Source: Erwinia piriflorinigrans CFBP 5888 (GTDB lineage: Bacteria; Pseudomonadota; Gammaproteobacteria; Enterobacterales; Enterobacteriaceae). From it: DNA of 64,000 nt. Shown one piece after another: positions 11,530 through 20,850 of the stretch. Location: contig NZ_CAHS01000014.1 of the NCBI RefSeq assembly GCF_001050515.1, positions 372,001-436,000 of the forward strand. The letters are read 5' to 3'. Positions within the stretch are counted from its first letter, which is position 1. Each line of letters starts with the position of its first letter. The notes under the pieces were generated by a model. That model was not told the origin of the DNA, did no database searches, and saw only the letters and a program-made list of their open reading frames with translations. The position numbers were made by a program, and so were the translations under genes.

Positions 11530-12975
11530 TCAAAGAATACTGTTACCTAATTTTATTACCGCTAAATCATTTTTTATGTAGATGCAATATTCTGGATTAC
11601 AAACGGTGGGTTCAGTTCCTTTTTCCATGATATGCTGAAGGATTTTCTTATTATCATTTTCTTCACCATAACCATGAGTTGTTTGGGTGAGTCCTTTATT
11701 GATTAGTTGAAATGAAGCTAAGAACTGTCCTGCTGGACTAACAAAATAGTTAATAACAGGCTTGTTGTTAATCAATAATTTTGCCCGTTCGTTAAGATTA
11801 ACCTGCCCTGTTGTGAGGATAGTATTTATGCCCGGATGGTTTATCAGATCTCTGGTAATCATACTAAAAACAAAATCCTCATATTCGTACTGCGACTTTA
11901 TGGTGCTACTTAATTGAGCACTGAAGGCAAATGCTGTGATGACAGGGATTAAGGAGATATATCTTAATCGCGGAGAGAGATAGACTACTGGAATGGAAAT
12001 GAGAATAAATATCACCGAAAATGTCACTATTGCTCTTGGCAATACAGGGGCATCCTGAAGAAAGATTGTTGGCCCCATAAGAGACATTAAAAAGATAAGT
12101 AATGCCAAAGTGGCTGGCAGTAAGAATGAAATTGCTTTTATTTTTTTTTGATATATGTTAAACGCTATTAATGTCACTGCGACCAGTAAAGGTAACAGGA
12201 AATAAATATACGATGGCGCATAAAAATAAGATGAAACAAGATCTGACAGTTCATTGACGGTGTGAGATATTTTGTCGAAACCCTGGCTGTCAGGCGTCAC
12301 TAATTTTGCGCGTGTATTGTTTTTAGGTGCAAATAACACCATATAAATAAGATTGAATAGAATAAATAAAATGGTGTTTTTGACGATAAGATGTAAGGTT
12401 TTTTCAATTTTTTTATGGTTTTTAAATGCGATGATCAATACATCAATGGCAAGCAGTGCGATGAAAATATTGGTGCATGGCTGATATAATGTTAATGCCA
12501 GTATTCCAGCCGTTAATTTTAATGTTGTTTCACGAACTGCGCTATTGTTGCTATAGGTATAAGACAACACGGCGAGTAAAAATGCTAAGGCCATCCCCAA
12601 TGAATCGTAGCGGTAAGCCAGGTTTTGTAATAAATAGGGGTTAAATATCAAAAGCGACGCGATGAAATTAGCGTGTGGAACATCTTGTTTTATCAAATGC
12701 TGACTAAGTAATAAGCATGAGGCGCCAATCAATAAGCAAGACACTATCATGGTGTAGGGAAACAGGTCGAGATTATAGTGGCCACTGGCGGAAAGGATTT
12801 TCATCAATATGTCGGCTACTGGTCTTCCCAGCCCACGCCATCCATACTGGCCTGTAATTGCTCTGTCTAAATCATCACGGTAGAAAACACCCGCCTGGAT
12901 GAGCGGATATAAAAAAATCAATGTCAAGCATGAGTATAATGCTAATAATTTTCTGTCGTTTATACTGATCATCAA
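11530..12975 (-). CDS. GtrII-type membrane glucosyltransferase
   Basis: 481-residue protein with about ten membrane segments and the N-terminal signature of the Glucos_trans_II family: VFYRDDLDRAITGQYGWRGL, with the conserved Asp-Asp in the first periplasmic loop, then GRPVADI. These enzymes add glucose, delivered on undecaprenyl phosphate, to O-antigen or other surface glycans in the periplasm. Serotype-converting gtr clusters normally have gtrA (flippase) and gtrB (bactoprenol glucosyltransferase) beside the specific gene; neither is present here, so it would rely on copies elsewhere or be a stranded remnant. Coding is AT-rich. Starts at two adjacent ATGs (12975/12972). Confidence 0.8.
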   Translation of the reverse strand: MMISINDRKLLALYSCLTLIFLYPLIQAGVFYRDDLDRAITGQYGWRGLGRPVADILMKILSASGHYNLDLFPYTMIVSCLLIGASCLLLSQHLIKQDVPHANFIASLLIFNPYLLQNLAYRYDSLGMALAFLLAVLSYTYSNNSAVRETTLKLTAGILALTLYQPCTNIFIALLAIDVLIIAFKNHKKIEKTLHLIVKNTILFILFNLIYMVLFAPKNNTRAKLVTPDSQGFDKISHTVNELSDLVSSYFYAPSYIYFLLPLLVAVTLIAFNIYQKKIKAISFLLPATLALLIFLMSLMGPTIFLQDAPVLPRAIVTFSVIFILISIPVVYLSPRLRYISLIPVITAFAFSAQLSSTIKSQYEYEDFVFSMITRDLINHPGINTILTTGQVNLNERAKLLINNKPVINYFVSPAGQFLASFQLINKGLTQTTHGYGEENDNKKILQHIMEKGTEPTVCNPEYCIYIKNDLAVIKLGNSIL

Positions 12976-13563
12976 AATTTTATCTCATTCATTTATTATA
13001 TTAGGTGGTCTTTTTTTGTTTCCGCGTAAGTCCTGACAAAATACTTGCCAGGTAAAGCTATGCTTGTGAATTTTATCACGCTTTGGGCATAGAATAGTAC
13101 CTGTATTGGTGGGTACAGTGTACCACTGTCCGAATGGGGATATAGAGCCGTATCGCTTTTCGGCCAACACGGGATCCCCCCTTATAGCCGAGCTTAGCGC
13201 CTCAAACAGTCAGATATTTTCAAATGTTGTACGTAAGAACAGGCGGAAGTCACCCAAATTCTCTTCAATTTCAGAAGCGCTGATTTTATTGTCAGGCCTG
13301 AAGTAGCCACGCAGCTTTTTGATTCGAGTTTCTGGTTTGCTCATGTGCCTGGTCCGGAGGCGGTAAGGTCATTAGTTGCCCGGCAGGAGGAAGTGACTAA
13401 GCGTTGAAGGAACTTTGAGCAAATTTCTACCTGGTCGCTCACGCGTACGCAAAATGCGATGTAGTGTTAGCTAAATGGCCGTTTCACAGGAAGTGGAACC
13501 CAGCCACCAGGCCCGGCGTAAGCCATCCCTGAAAAGTCATCTGGAACGGTAAAGGGGGGCAAT
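12976..13563. other. Intergenic stretch between GtrII-type gene and holin genes
   Basis: No secure gene. On the minus strand 13344-13210 encodes a 44-residue frame (MSKPETRIKKLRGYFR start) with a charged, protein-like composition but no good ribosome site; it could be a small gene or a fragment. The remainder shows no repeat, tRNA or terminator. It marks the switch from AT-rich surface-modification genes to phage-like DNA. Confidence 0.4.
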
Positions 13564-13944
13564 ATGGCAGCATCATTTTTTGCATTATATCTGGGCAGCG
13601 TATTGACGGCTGTCGGCAGCGTCGTTGGGGGTACAGGCAGTACGGATTACTGTGTTCTATTTGGCGCTTTTGCGGGCGCGGTATTTTATGTGACCACCGC
13701 GGCATATATGAAAGTCACCAGGCGTGCCGCCAATTTCTTAGTCTCCTGGATAGTTGGCGTATATGGCGCCGGCCTGGTCGGGGCAAAGTTGGAGCAAATC
13801 CTGGGGTATAGCGAAAGGCCACTGGATGGTTTGGGTGCTGTATTGCTTTCTGCATTAGCCATTAAAACGCTGACTTTTTTCAGCCAGCAGGATCCCTGGA
13901 GCTGGTTCACTCGTTGGAAGGGAGGCTCACATGATAATAAGTGA
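13564..13944 (+). CDS. Holin-like phage protein (first of pair)
   Basis: 126-residue protein with three hydrophobic segments (about 4-24, 26-47 and 58-82) and a charged C-terminal tail (WFTRWKGGSHDNK), the usual shape of tailed-phage holins, which permeabilise the inner membrane for lysis. GGTAAAGGGGGG precedes the ATG. It overlaps the next gene, a second holin-type protein, by 14 bases, a common lysis-cassette layout. No endolysin or spanin follows, so this looks like a prophage remnant. Family call is by topology and neighbourhood. Confidence 0.65.
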   Translation: MAASFFALYLGSVLTAVGSVVGGTGSTDYCVLFGAFAGAVFYVTTAAYMKVTRRAANFLVSWIVGVYGAGLVGAKLEQILGYSERPLDGLGAVLLSALAIKTLTFFSQQDPWSWFTRWKGGSHDNK

Positions 13945-14218
13945 TTTAATGGTCATGATTAATGTCGTGCTTTGTACTGCAATAGTGGTTCGCTTGATGT
14001 TCTTTTGCAAACCCGGTGCCCGGCATCAATGGTGGGCATCGTGGCTGGCTTATCTGATTATCCTGGCATACGCATCTGTTCCCTTTCGCTTTCTGTTAGA
14101 TGGTTACACTCAAACACATTGGGCTATTGTGATGATCAATATGATTTTGTGTGCAGCGGTGTATCGAGCCAAAGGTAACGTGGCGGTGGTTTTTGCCGTG
14201 TTGCGCCCCCGCCGATAA
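13931..14218 (+). CDS. Holin-family 3-TM phage protein (second of pair)
   Basis: 95-residue hydrophobic protein with three segments, Trp-rich between the first two (ARHQWWASWLAYLI), resembling the putative 3-TM holin family of lambdoid and P2-like prophages. It starts inside the end of the preceding holin gene, preceded by a GGGAGG ribosome site. It likely acts as holin or antiholin with its neighbour. No lysozyme gene follows. Confidence 0.65.
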   Translation: MIISDLMVMINVVLCTAIVVRLMFFCKPGARHQWWASWLAYLIILAYASVPFRFLLDGYTQTHWAIVMINMILCAAVYRAKGNVAVVFAVLRPRR

Positions 14219-14506
14219 ATAAAAATAATCAGGAGATGGCTTAACCGAAGTGCCCTGATGTGGTTTGTGGATAATGAATGAAAATACGCTGAAAATATAG
14301 ACAGGAACAGGCAAGCGTTTCCCATTCCCCCCTTAAAAACAGCTAACTTTTTATTGGGTTTAATCCGAATTGCTGGGTGGAAGCGGGTTTTTAGGGCAAA
14401 AATGGCTAAAAAACAACCCTTGATGAGGCCTGAAGCGATAAGCGGGGCTTGTGCTTACGGCGCGCGGCTCCGTAGAATAGCCAAAAGAGCAAATCAGGAG
14501 AATATC

Positions 14507-14707
14507 GTGTCTGAAACGGTGGCAGGTGAATATTATTCAGAACGGCTGGAAGAGGCGAAAAATATCGCACTTGGTTGGCGTATCGTGGGGCAGGTCCCGC
14601 CGCAAAACCTCGCTGAGGCCATGCTGATGCTGCGCGACAGCTCTGCATTTGCAGCAAAGGTATGTGATTTACTGACAGAAGAACTGAGCATGTGTCAAAA
14701 ACGTTAG
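14507..14707 (+). CDS. Small phage-region protein of unknown function
   Basis: 66-residue protein starting at GTG with a strong AGGAGA ribosome site at ideal spacing. The frame is open 51 codons upstream, but that part has no comparable start signal. It is acidic and helical (YYSERLEEAKNIALGW, then LAEAMLMLRDSS). I do not recognise the family. Position between holins and a DinI-like gene suggests a remnant prophage gene. Confidence 0.4.
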   Translation: MSETVAGEYYSERLEEAKNIALGWRIVGQVPPQNLAEAMLMLRDSSAFAAKVCDLLTEELSMCQKR

Positions 14708-14913
14708 CCCGGCGATATCTTACATTAGCGCGGTTGAAACAAGATCAGGGATTTTGTATAAGCCGCTTTATCGCCAGGGAATCTGACAAATTGACAAGAA
14801 ATAAGGCTGGCTGACCCATGCCGAAAATGGTCGACAAACCAGCAATCTGGCTTAAACGATGCCTTTGTCCTGTGGCTGTCGGCAGCATGCCTGCCATTCG
14901 CGGGCGAAAGCGA

Positions 14914-15159
14914 TCAATATTCTGTTGATACCAGCCACTGGTCGGCTTCTTCGAACATCTCTTCAATGATACGCAGCAGGGCGGATTTATCACTTTTGCT
15001 GGCATCGCTTTTTACACTGTTAGCCTGCATGGGTTTTACCTTGACCAGTGCATCAGGAAACACGCGTTGAACCCGCTTTTCCAGCTCGCTGTGAATTAAC
15101 TCCTCAGCGTTAGCCAACCCGGCGACGTTGCGCTTGTCATAGATCAATTCAACAAACAT
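14914..15159 (-). CDS. DinI-like protein, LexA-controlled, phage-borne
   Basis: 81-residue protein with the DinI fold pattern: N-terminal strand (MFVELIYDKRN), an ELEKRVQRVFPDA helix (the strongly conserved Arg-Phe-Pro block), and an acidic C-terminal helix (IIEEMFEEADQWLVS). DinI binds RecA filaments and tunes SOS co-protease activity; phage copies help prophages sense damage. TAAGGAG lies just upstream of the ATG and a LexA box 19-34 bases before it. It is probably a late-standing gene of the decayed prophage. Confidence 0.8.
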   Translation of the reverse strand: MFVELIYDKRNVAGLANAEELIHSELEKRVQRVFPDALVKVKPMQANSVKSDASKSDKSALLRIIEEMFEEADQWLVSTEY

Positions 15160-15177
15160 TTTTACTCCTTATTTTAG

Positions 15178-15193
15178 CTGTATAAAAATACAG
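15178..15193 (-). promoter_or_regulatory. LexA (SOS) box upstream of dinI-like gene
   Basis: Minus strand reads CTGTATTTTTATACAG, matching CTG-N10-CAG with TA-rich centre. It lies about 20 bases before the dinI-like ATG, where it would block the promoter until SOS induction. Confidence 0.8.
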
Positions 15194-15457
15194 GCATGTG
15201 CTTCCGGGTTCAATGACTATTTTAGATTTATGCGTATCTTCATGCAGGGATGGTATTACCGCATAGCGTTGCTATTGCCATAGCAGACGATAACACGGCA
15301 GCGGTGTTCAGAATTTCATCTGGGAAATCAGGTGGTGCGTGTCCAATCGGGCATTAAAGCTTCCATCCGGGTGGATGCGGTACTCTGACAAGCGTCGGGG
15401 GGGCGGTTGGAGTGCCCGATGCAATGAATACGGGTTAAAGAGAGGGCGTATTCTGAC

Positions 15458-16132
15458 TTAGCCACCGTCATTCGATGCCCGACCGAGGCATAGATCCCAC
15501 GGGTTGTTTTCTGCTTCGTCCAGCAATGCCAGCCATTTGCGCAAATCGACTTCCTGCCATCCCTGGTGCCCAACCGTGCTGCTCATCAGGATCACGTCCG
15601 GGCGCAGCGCGCGATAGAAGTTCAGTGTCTGATGCAGGTCATGTTCGTTACTCTCGGCAGCACGCACGGTCACCCAGCGATGATGCGACAGGGTGACGGT
15701 ATCACCGACAAAAAGATAGGTTTTTCCGTAGGGTGAGGCGTAGAGGAAGCTGGAGCTGCCGGGCGTGTGTCCTGGTGTGGGTACGACATGAAAACTTCCG
15801 CAGTGCACCTCTGCCGTGGTGAATGTCGCATCAGCTTCTGCATAGCGACTAACGTGGCCCAGAGCGCGTGCATGACAGTACAAAGCACTGTTAAAACGTT
15901 GTTGTATTTGACGAGTTGCCGGCCCTGCTTCATGCCAATGCGTCAAATAGTGGCGGATGATACCGCCGCGATCGGCAATTGCATCGTGATCTAATGGATT
16001 TTCCACGCGGGATATCAGGATGTTGCCGCGCAAATGCTGCAATAAAAACCCGTGCATCATCAGCTCCGGTTCAATTTTATTGACGGTAGCTTCTGGGGTG
16101 CAGATCCACAGATCTTCATACAGCTGCTTCAT
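15458..16132 (-). CDS. MBL-fold metallohydrolase-like protein with altered metal site
   Basis: 224-residue metallo-beta-lactamase-fold protein. The usual THxHxDH block reads THWHEAG: the two metal-site-1 histidines are kept, but the Asp and His of site 2 are Ala and Gly. VVPTPGHTPGSSSF supplies the next histidine, FVGDTV the bridging Asp, and STVGHQGW a late histidine. It could be a one-metal or redox-inactive member; substrate unknown. The start ATG overlaps the ldcA stop (ATGA), so it is translated from the ldcA transcript. Confidence 0.75.
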   Translation of the reverse strand: MKQLYEDLWICTPEATVNKIEPELMMHGFLLQHLRGNILISRVENPLDHDAIADRGGIIRHYLTHWHEAGPATRQIQQRFNSALYCHARALGHVSRYAEADATFTTAEVHCGSFHVVPTPGHTPGSSSFLYASPYGKTYLFVGDTVTLSHHRWVTVRAAESNEHDLHQTLNFYRALRPDVILMSSTVGHQGWQEVDLRKWLALLDEAENNPWDLCLGRASNDGG

Positions 16133-17076
16133 GCCGAGTTCCCCGGCGATTGGGCCAGCACCGGATGCCCTGATATCTGTAGTACTGCGGACGTTCCGTT
16201 AACCGCCAGCAGGCCCTGTGCGCCGATGGGCAGCGTAACCGTGTCGTCATCGTGGCCGAAGGCCAGCCCTGTCACCACCGGTAATCCGGTCAGGTCACGG
16301 ATCAGGTTCCACACGCTGGCGAAATCGTAGCCGTTATCATAGGTGCTTAACGTTGCTCCGCTAAAGCTGCCGATAATGAGAGCACGCTGTCGGGCAAGAA
16401 TACCGCTTTGGTGTAGCTGAAGCAGCATGCGTTCAATGCGGAAAGGGTGCTCATTGACATCTTCAATGACCAAAATGCCCTGTTGAATATCGGGCATCCA
16501 GGGCGTACCGATCAGGGAAGCGATCATTGCCAGGTTACCTCCCCACAGGGTACCGCTAACCTGAAGTTGCTGCGGTGACGTTTGCCATTTGAGCGTCAGC
16601 TCAGGCTCTGTTAACGCCCGCCAAAAATGGCTAACGGTAAATTCAGACAAAATCTCGGCACCAAAATTCCCTGTCAGCATGGGCCCACTGAAGCTCTGCA
16701 CGCCACTTTGTGCCAGCAGTGCCAGCTGAATTGCCGTGAAGTCACTGTGGCCGCAGATTGCCAGCGGCGAATTGTGCAGACGCTGGCGTAGCGCTGGGTA
16801 GTCGATGTGTGGTAACAGGCGGCTGGCTCCGTAGCCACCGCGTACCGCCAGCACAATATCCGGCAGCGTATCCCTGTGCGACAGCGCGTTAATATCGGCC
16901 AGACGCTGGCTGTCATCGCCGGCAAAACGCCGATCGCGGCGGGCGATAATGCCGCTATTATCGACCTGATGGCCTGCCGCCTGCAGACGCGCTATGCCGC
17001 GTTCCGCAGCAGCCGAATTTTGGCAGAAGCCGGAAGGGGCGACCAGATGAATGGTTCGTGGTGTTATGGTCATCAT
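16129..17076 (-). CDS. ldcA: Muramoyltetrapeptide (L,D-) carboxypeptidase LdcA
   Basis: Cytoplasmic serine peptidase (S66 family) that removes the terminal D-Ala from recycled murein tetrapeptides. 315 residues. The nucleophile Ser is in CGHSDFTAIQ, the Glu of the triad in LVIEDVNEHPFRIERML and the His in GLAFGHDDD. N-terminus TIHLVAPSGFC matches the family. Two adjacent ATGs (17076, 17073). Adjacent to emtA, another murein enzyme, as in E. coli. Confidence 0.95.
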   Translation of the reverse strand: MMTITPRTIHLVAPSGFCQNSAAAERGIARLQAAGHQVDNSGIIARRDRRFAGDDSQRLADINALSHRDTLPDIVLAVRGGYGASRLLPHIDYPALRQRLHNSPLAICGHSDFTAIQLALLAQSGVQSFSGPMLTGNFGAEILSEFTVSHFWRALTEPELTLKWQTSPQQLQVSGTLWGGNLAMIASLIGTPWMPDIQQGILVIEDVNEHPFRIERMLLQLHQSGILARQRALIIGSFSGATLSTYDNGYDFASVWNLIRDLTGLPVVTGLAFGHDDDTVTLPIGAQGLLAVNGTSAVLQISGHPVLAQSPGNSA

Positions 17077-17266
17077 GTTCCCTAAGACGATTTATTATGC
17101 GCGCAGTGAATTATTTGCCACCTGGCGCTGTCCAATTTCTTTGATGATGACGAATCGGAGCGGCGAAGTCATCAGCCCGTAGCACAATTTAAGATTAACG
17201 GTAATTTTCCGATGGCGGCTAAGCCGTATGATAGGTGCCAGGCTCAGGCGGAGAGGATAAAAAAGC

Positions 17267-17902
17267 GTGAGAAAAAGCGTGAAGGTGGCGACGCTCGTCG
17301 CAATGTTGTTGCTTGCGGGCTGTGCCGGTAAGCCAGAAAAAGAGATCGCTCTCAGGCCCAATACGCCGTTAACACAGGCGCCTCCGGCAATGGTGGCGTC
17401 AGCGTGGTCGATGATGACTGAACAGGCAGCACGGCGAAACGGAGTGGATCAGAAGCTTGTCGAGGCGATTATTGCCGTCGAATCGGGCGGCAATCCAACG
17501 GTAGTCAGTAAATCGAATGCGGTTGGATTGATGCAGATTAAAGCATCCACGGCAGGACGCGAGGTTTACCGTGCGCAAGGCCGGGGCGGGCAGCCGACCA
17601 AAGCCGAGCTGCGCGATCCGGTGAAAAATATTGATATTGGCACGGCCTATCTGCGCATCTTACAGCAGCAGCAATTAGCCGGTATTCGCGATCCCAAAAC
17701 CTTGCGTTATGCGACGATTGTTTCATACGCTAACGGCGCGGGTGCGTTACTGCGCACCTTCGCACGCGAACGAAGTCAGGCGATTGCTATGATTAATTCC
17801 ATGAGCCCAGAGGCTTTTTACCAGCATGTGCAGAAGAGGCATCCGGCGGCTCAGGCCCCTCGCTATTTGTGGAAGGTGACCACAGCCTACCGTACGATCT
17901 GA
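17267..17902 (+). CDS. emtA: Membrane-bound lytic endotransglycosylase EmtA (MltE)
   Basis: Outer-membrane lipoprotein that cuts glycan strands internally, forming 1,6-anhydromuramic ends. Start is GTG with GGAGAGG upstream; the signal peptide ends in LLLAGC, so Cys18 or so is lipidated. Catalytic Glu sits in AIIAVESGGNP, followed by SNAVGLMQIK and later SYANGAG, the SLT family-1 blocks. 211 residues, the family size. Divergent from ldcA, convergent with ycgR. Confidence 0.95.
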   Translation: MRKSVKVATLVAMLLLAGCAGKPEKEIALRPNTPLTQAPPAMVASAWSMMTEQAARRNGVDQKLVEAIIAVESGGNPTVVSKSNAVGLMQIKASTAGREVYRAQGRGGQPTKAELRDPVKNIDIGTAYLRILQQQQLAGIRDPKTLRYATIVSYANGAGALLRTFARERSQAIAMINSMSPEAFYQHVQKRHPAAQAPRYLWKVTTAYRTI

Positions 17903-17905
17903 TGA

Positions 17906-18655
17906 TTACTGAAAGCGGTTGGCTTTATCTCTGGCCAACCGCTCCAGAGAGAAGATAACCTGTTGTAATTCACGCTCCTGTGCCGCATTCAGAGAGAGAA
18001 AGCGCAGGCTTAGGCGTGGGGTGACTATCGTTTCGCACTTGTTTCCCACAACGCTGTGTTTGCCTATGCTGATCACCTGCGCATCAACGACAAAACGCCC
18101 ATACTCGCCCATCTCCAGGCGCAGTTTTTTAATGTTGTCACCGCAGTTCAGAGAATCGGCAAAGGTACTATCCGAGAGCACGCCAACGCCCCCAATCGAC
18201 AGATCCTGTAAACGCAGACGCCTTTCACCAGAGCCATCTGGCCAGGGAACATAGCAGTAGTAAAGCGGGTTGAGGGGAGCATTTACGCGGAAATATTCGC
18301 GTCTTTGAATCATCTTAAGCTGGTCAGGTAGTGCGGAGGTAAAGGCGGGCAGTCCCTCATATTCACCCATCTCTAATGAGGGCAGGATTAATTCAATTCT
18401 GGCCCCACGGGTGTCAGCAACGATATGCAGTTCATTCGCCTCTTTTGCCAGCTGATTGTCATAGTCATTACTGCCAAAGTCGATAACCATGCTGGTTTTG
18501 TCAACATACAGTAGCCGGGTGATAAACTGACCACGCGGATGTGAAACCCGCATCGGCGTCTGATTTTTCAGCAGGTCGCGCAGCACTCCCAAGACTGCCA
18601 GTGCCCCTTGTTTTAGATACTGCTCTTTATCATCCTGTTCCACAGCTGCTCCCAT
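17906..18655 (-). CDS. ycgR: Flagellar brake protein YcgR (c-di-GMP binding)
   Basis: 249 residues with an N-terminal YcgR domain (about 15-110) and a C-terminal PilZ domain. The c-di-GMP motif is RREYFR (RxxxR) followed by DLSIGGVGV (DxSxxG). In E. coli the ligand-bound protein docks on the flagellar motor and slows swimming. The presence of ycgR implies a motile bacterium. Ends three bases from the convergent emtA stop. Confidence 0.95.
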   Translation of the reverse strand: MGAAVEQDDKEQYLKQGALAVLGVLRDLLKNQTPMRVSHPRGQFITRLLYVDKTSMVIDFGSNDYDNQLAKEANELHIVADTRGARIELILPSLEMGEYEGLPAFTSALPDQLKMIQRREYFRVNAPLNPLYYCYVPWPDGSGERRLRLQDLSIGGVGVLSDSTFADSLNCGDNIKKLRLEMGEYGRFVVDAQVISIGKHSVVGNKCETIVTPRLSLRFLSLNAAQERELQQVIFSLERLARDKANRFQ

Positions 18656-18831
18656 CTCAATAGATAACGTGCTTCAGTAACGCATATCGGCGCCGCTGCC
18701 CAGGTCTTTACAAAGAATTTAGCAAAATAGTAAGATACCTTGGATTTGAATCACAGAATTGGAAACATCGCCTATACTTACAGCGTTTTACGGGTTGATG
18801 AATTTAATCAGAAGAAATTAAGGAGTTTGCA

Positions 18832-19080
18832 ATGGGTATTCTTTCATGGATCATCTTTGGTCTGATCGCAGGTATTATTGCCAAGTGGATTATGCCGGGT
18901 AAAGATGGCGGCGGATTCATTATCACTGTGGTTCTGGGAGTCATTGGTGCGGTTGTAGGTGGCTGGATCAGTACTTTCTTTGGCTTTGGCCGGGTAGACG
19001 GTTTCAACTTCGGCAGTTTCGTTGTTGCGGTGATTGGCGCCATCGTGGTGCTGTGGATCTACCGCAAAGTGCGCAGCTGA
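18832..19080 (+). CDS. ymgE: GlsB/YeaQ/YmgE-family small membrane protein
   Basis: 82-residue glycine-rich protein with three membrane segments (about 4-20, 29-48 and 61-78), the transglycosylase-associated/YeaQ family. Members are stress- and stationary-phase-induced; biochemical role unknown. TTAAGGAG lies six bases before the ATG. Position between ycgR and treA corresponds to ymgE in E. coli, which is the reason for the symbol. Confidence 0.88.
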   Translation: MGILSWIIFGLIAGIIAKWIMPGKDGGGFIITVVLGVIGAVVGGWISTFFGFGRVDGFNFGSFVVAVIGAIVVLWIYRKVRS

Positions 19081-19096
19081 TTCAGGCTGTTGCAGC

Positions 19097-19128
19097 AATC
19101 GGGGAGGCTTAGGCCTCCCCGATTTTTT
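19097..19128 (+). terminator. Intrinsic terminator after ymgE-like gene
   Basis: Perfect 12-bp stem (AATCGGGGAGGC / GCCTCCCCGATT) with a TTAG loop, running into six T (19123-19128). Strong and directed to the plus strand. Confidence 0.95.
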
Positions 19129-19173
19129 ATGTCTCCAGGCCTGATATGCCGGGAGATAACGTTAACTAAAGCG

Positions 19174-20850
19174 CTAGTGAGATGCTTTTTCGCTGTTGAG
19201 GTCTTTGGCATTGTTGCAGGTCAAGCCTTTCGGGCAGTAAAGATCCATCAGTTTCAGCGTTACCGCGTTAGTCCAGCCAAACCCATCCTGTAGCGGATAT
19301 TCGCCACCGTGCGTCAGCGCTTTACCCTTCACCACATACTTTTCGACCAGCTTATGTTCTTTATCGTAAGTCGCCTGCACGCTATTCAGAAAGCGCAAGC
19401 CAATTTCTTTTGCCAATGGCTCTTGACCGTAATGGTTAAGGCCCTCGACGGCTACCCATTGCAGAGGCGCCCAACCGTTAGGCGCATCCCACTGTTGGCC
19501 GGATTTGAGGGTGGTCGTGACCAATCCGCCCTCTGTCAGCAGGTGCTTTTTCACCGCACTGGCGGTACGGGTTGCGCGATCGCCAGTGGCGGCCTGCAAA
19601 TATAGCGGGAACAGAGTCGCCGCGGTGAGCTGCGGGCGCACGCTGGATCTCTGCCAGTCGTAATCGGCATACCAGCCCTGTTTCTCATCCCACAGGTAAT
19701 TGCCGATTGCGGTTTGGCGACGTTCGGCCAGCTGCTCAAAACGCTGGCTGGCGGGGTTGTTATTCTCTGTTTTATAGGCGCGTGCAAGTGTCTTTTCCAG
19801 GTGGAACAGCAATGCATTAAGATCGACCGGCAGGATCTGCGTGGTGCGGATAGTGGTGAGATCGTCTGGCTTATCGAACCAGCGCGAACTGAAGTCCCAA
19901 CCGGACGCCGCGCCAGCGCGCAAATCTCGGTAGAGTTGCGCCTTATCACGGCCTGATGCCTGTTGTGCCGTGTGAGTATCTTCCCGCCAGGATTCGGTAC
20001 GAGGGACATCACGATCGTCCCAATAGCGATTCAATATTGTGCCATCGCGCAATTTCACCACGCGCTGAGTGGCACTACCAGCCTGAAGCGTGTCGCTGTC
20101 TGCGCCAGCCATCCAATAGCGATACTCTTTTTCCAGCTGAGGACGATATTGGCCGTAAACCTTATCACCGGCGTGCTGAGCCAGCAGATCAATCATCATG
20201 CTGAAGAAAGGCGGCTGCGAACGACTGAGATAGTAGCTGCGGTTGCCGTTGGGGATATGACCAAAGGTATCCAACTGATAGGCGAAGTTATCGACCATAT
20301 GCTGTACGCGCTCCCAGTGGCCGCTTTCTGCCAGCCCCAACATGGTGAAGTAACTATCCCAGTAATACACTTCACGAAAACGACCGCCTGGAACCACATA
20401 GGGATTGGGCAGTGGCAGCAGCGAATCCCACTGATTTTCGACCTTATCGGAGCGCGTCAGTACTTTCCATAAACCGTTGATATGCGCGCGCAGGCTTTGC
20501 CCTTGTGGAGACGTGTAGACGTCATCGGTGGCTGGCAGGGAGAAGTTGGCGGCAACGAAACGTTTGAGATCGAAATTACGCTGCATTTTCTGCATCTGCC
20601 AGTCGGAGAGAATCATCATGGGGTCGCTTTTGGGTATGGCATCAGCAAAAGTTTTCTGATCCGGATAGAGGTTTGCTGCCTGCACCGCGCTAAACAGCGG
20701 CCCCAAACGGACATCGGGCGGCTGGGGAATGGCATTGAAAACGGGCTGATCTTCTTGTGCCCGCACGGTGCAACTGGCTGCTAACGCGCCAGATAGCAGC
20801 AATGAGGCCAACAGCGGGACGGACGATTGGTGCCTGAAGGGTCTTCTCAT
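19174..20850 (-). CDS. treA: Periplasmic trehalase TreA
   Basis: Splits trehalose to two glucose in the periplasm, letting cells use trehalose at high osmolarity. Start at [10 protein letters not shown] with AAGGAG six bases upstream; upstream frame codons are discarded. A signal peptide (about residues 1-32, ending near VRAQ) is present. Both glycosyl hydrolase family 37 signatures are intact: [15 protein letters not shown] and [13 protein letters not shown]. 558 residues, close to E. coli TreA. Confidence 0.96.
   Translation of the reverse strand: MRRPFRHQSSVPLLASLLLSGALAASCTVRAQEDQPVFNAIPQPPDVRLGPLFSAVQAANLYPDQKTFADAIPKSDPMMILSDWQMQKMQRNFDLKRFVAANFSLPATDDVYTSPQGQSLRAHINGLWKVLTRSDKVENQWDSLLPLPNPYVVPGGRFREVYYWDSYFTMLGLAESGHWERVQHMVDNFAYQLDTFGHIPNGNRSYYLSRSQPPFFSMMIDLLAQHAGDKVYGQYRPQLEKEYRYWMAGADSDTLQAGSATQRVVKLRDGTILNRYWDDRDVPRTESWREDTHTAQQASGRDKAQLYRDLRAGAASGWDFSSRWFDKPDDLTTIRTTQILPVDLNALLFHLEKTLARAYKTENNNPASQRFEQLAERRQTAIGNYLWDEKQGWYADYDWQRSSVRPQLTAATLFPLYLQAATGDRATRTASAVKKHLLTEGGLVTTTLKSGQQWDAPNGWAPLQWVAVEGLNHYGQEPLAKEIGLRFLNSVQATYDKEHKLVEKYVVKGKALTHGGEYPLQDGFGWTNAVTLKLMDLYCPKGLTCNNAKDLNSEKASH

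Noticed and set aside
11315-11581. 88-codon plus-strand frame between the two transferase genes
   Set aside because: Runs into the GtrII-type gene on the other strand, no ribosome site, no protein-like hydrophobic or domain pattern.
12985-13170. 61-codon minus-strand frame behind the GtrII-type gene
   Set aside because: No ribosome site or family resemblance; could be chance in non-coding DNA.
13210-13344. 44-codon minus-strand frame starting MSKPETRIKK
   Set aside because: Composition looks protein-like, but the ribosome site is weak and no homologue can be named; mentioned in the regional entry only.
7246-15400. Possible e14-like integration at icd with duplicated 3' end
   Set aside because: I looked for a second copy of the icd end near the right border of the accessory stretch and saw none; no integrase gene is present either.
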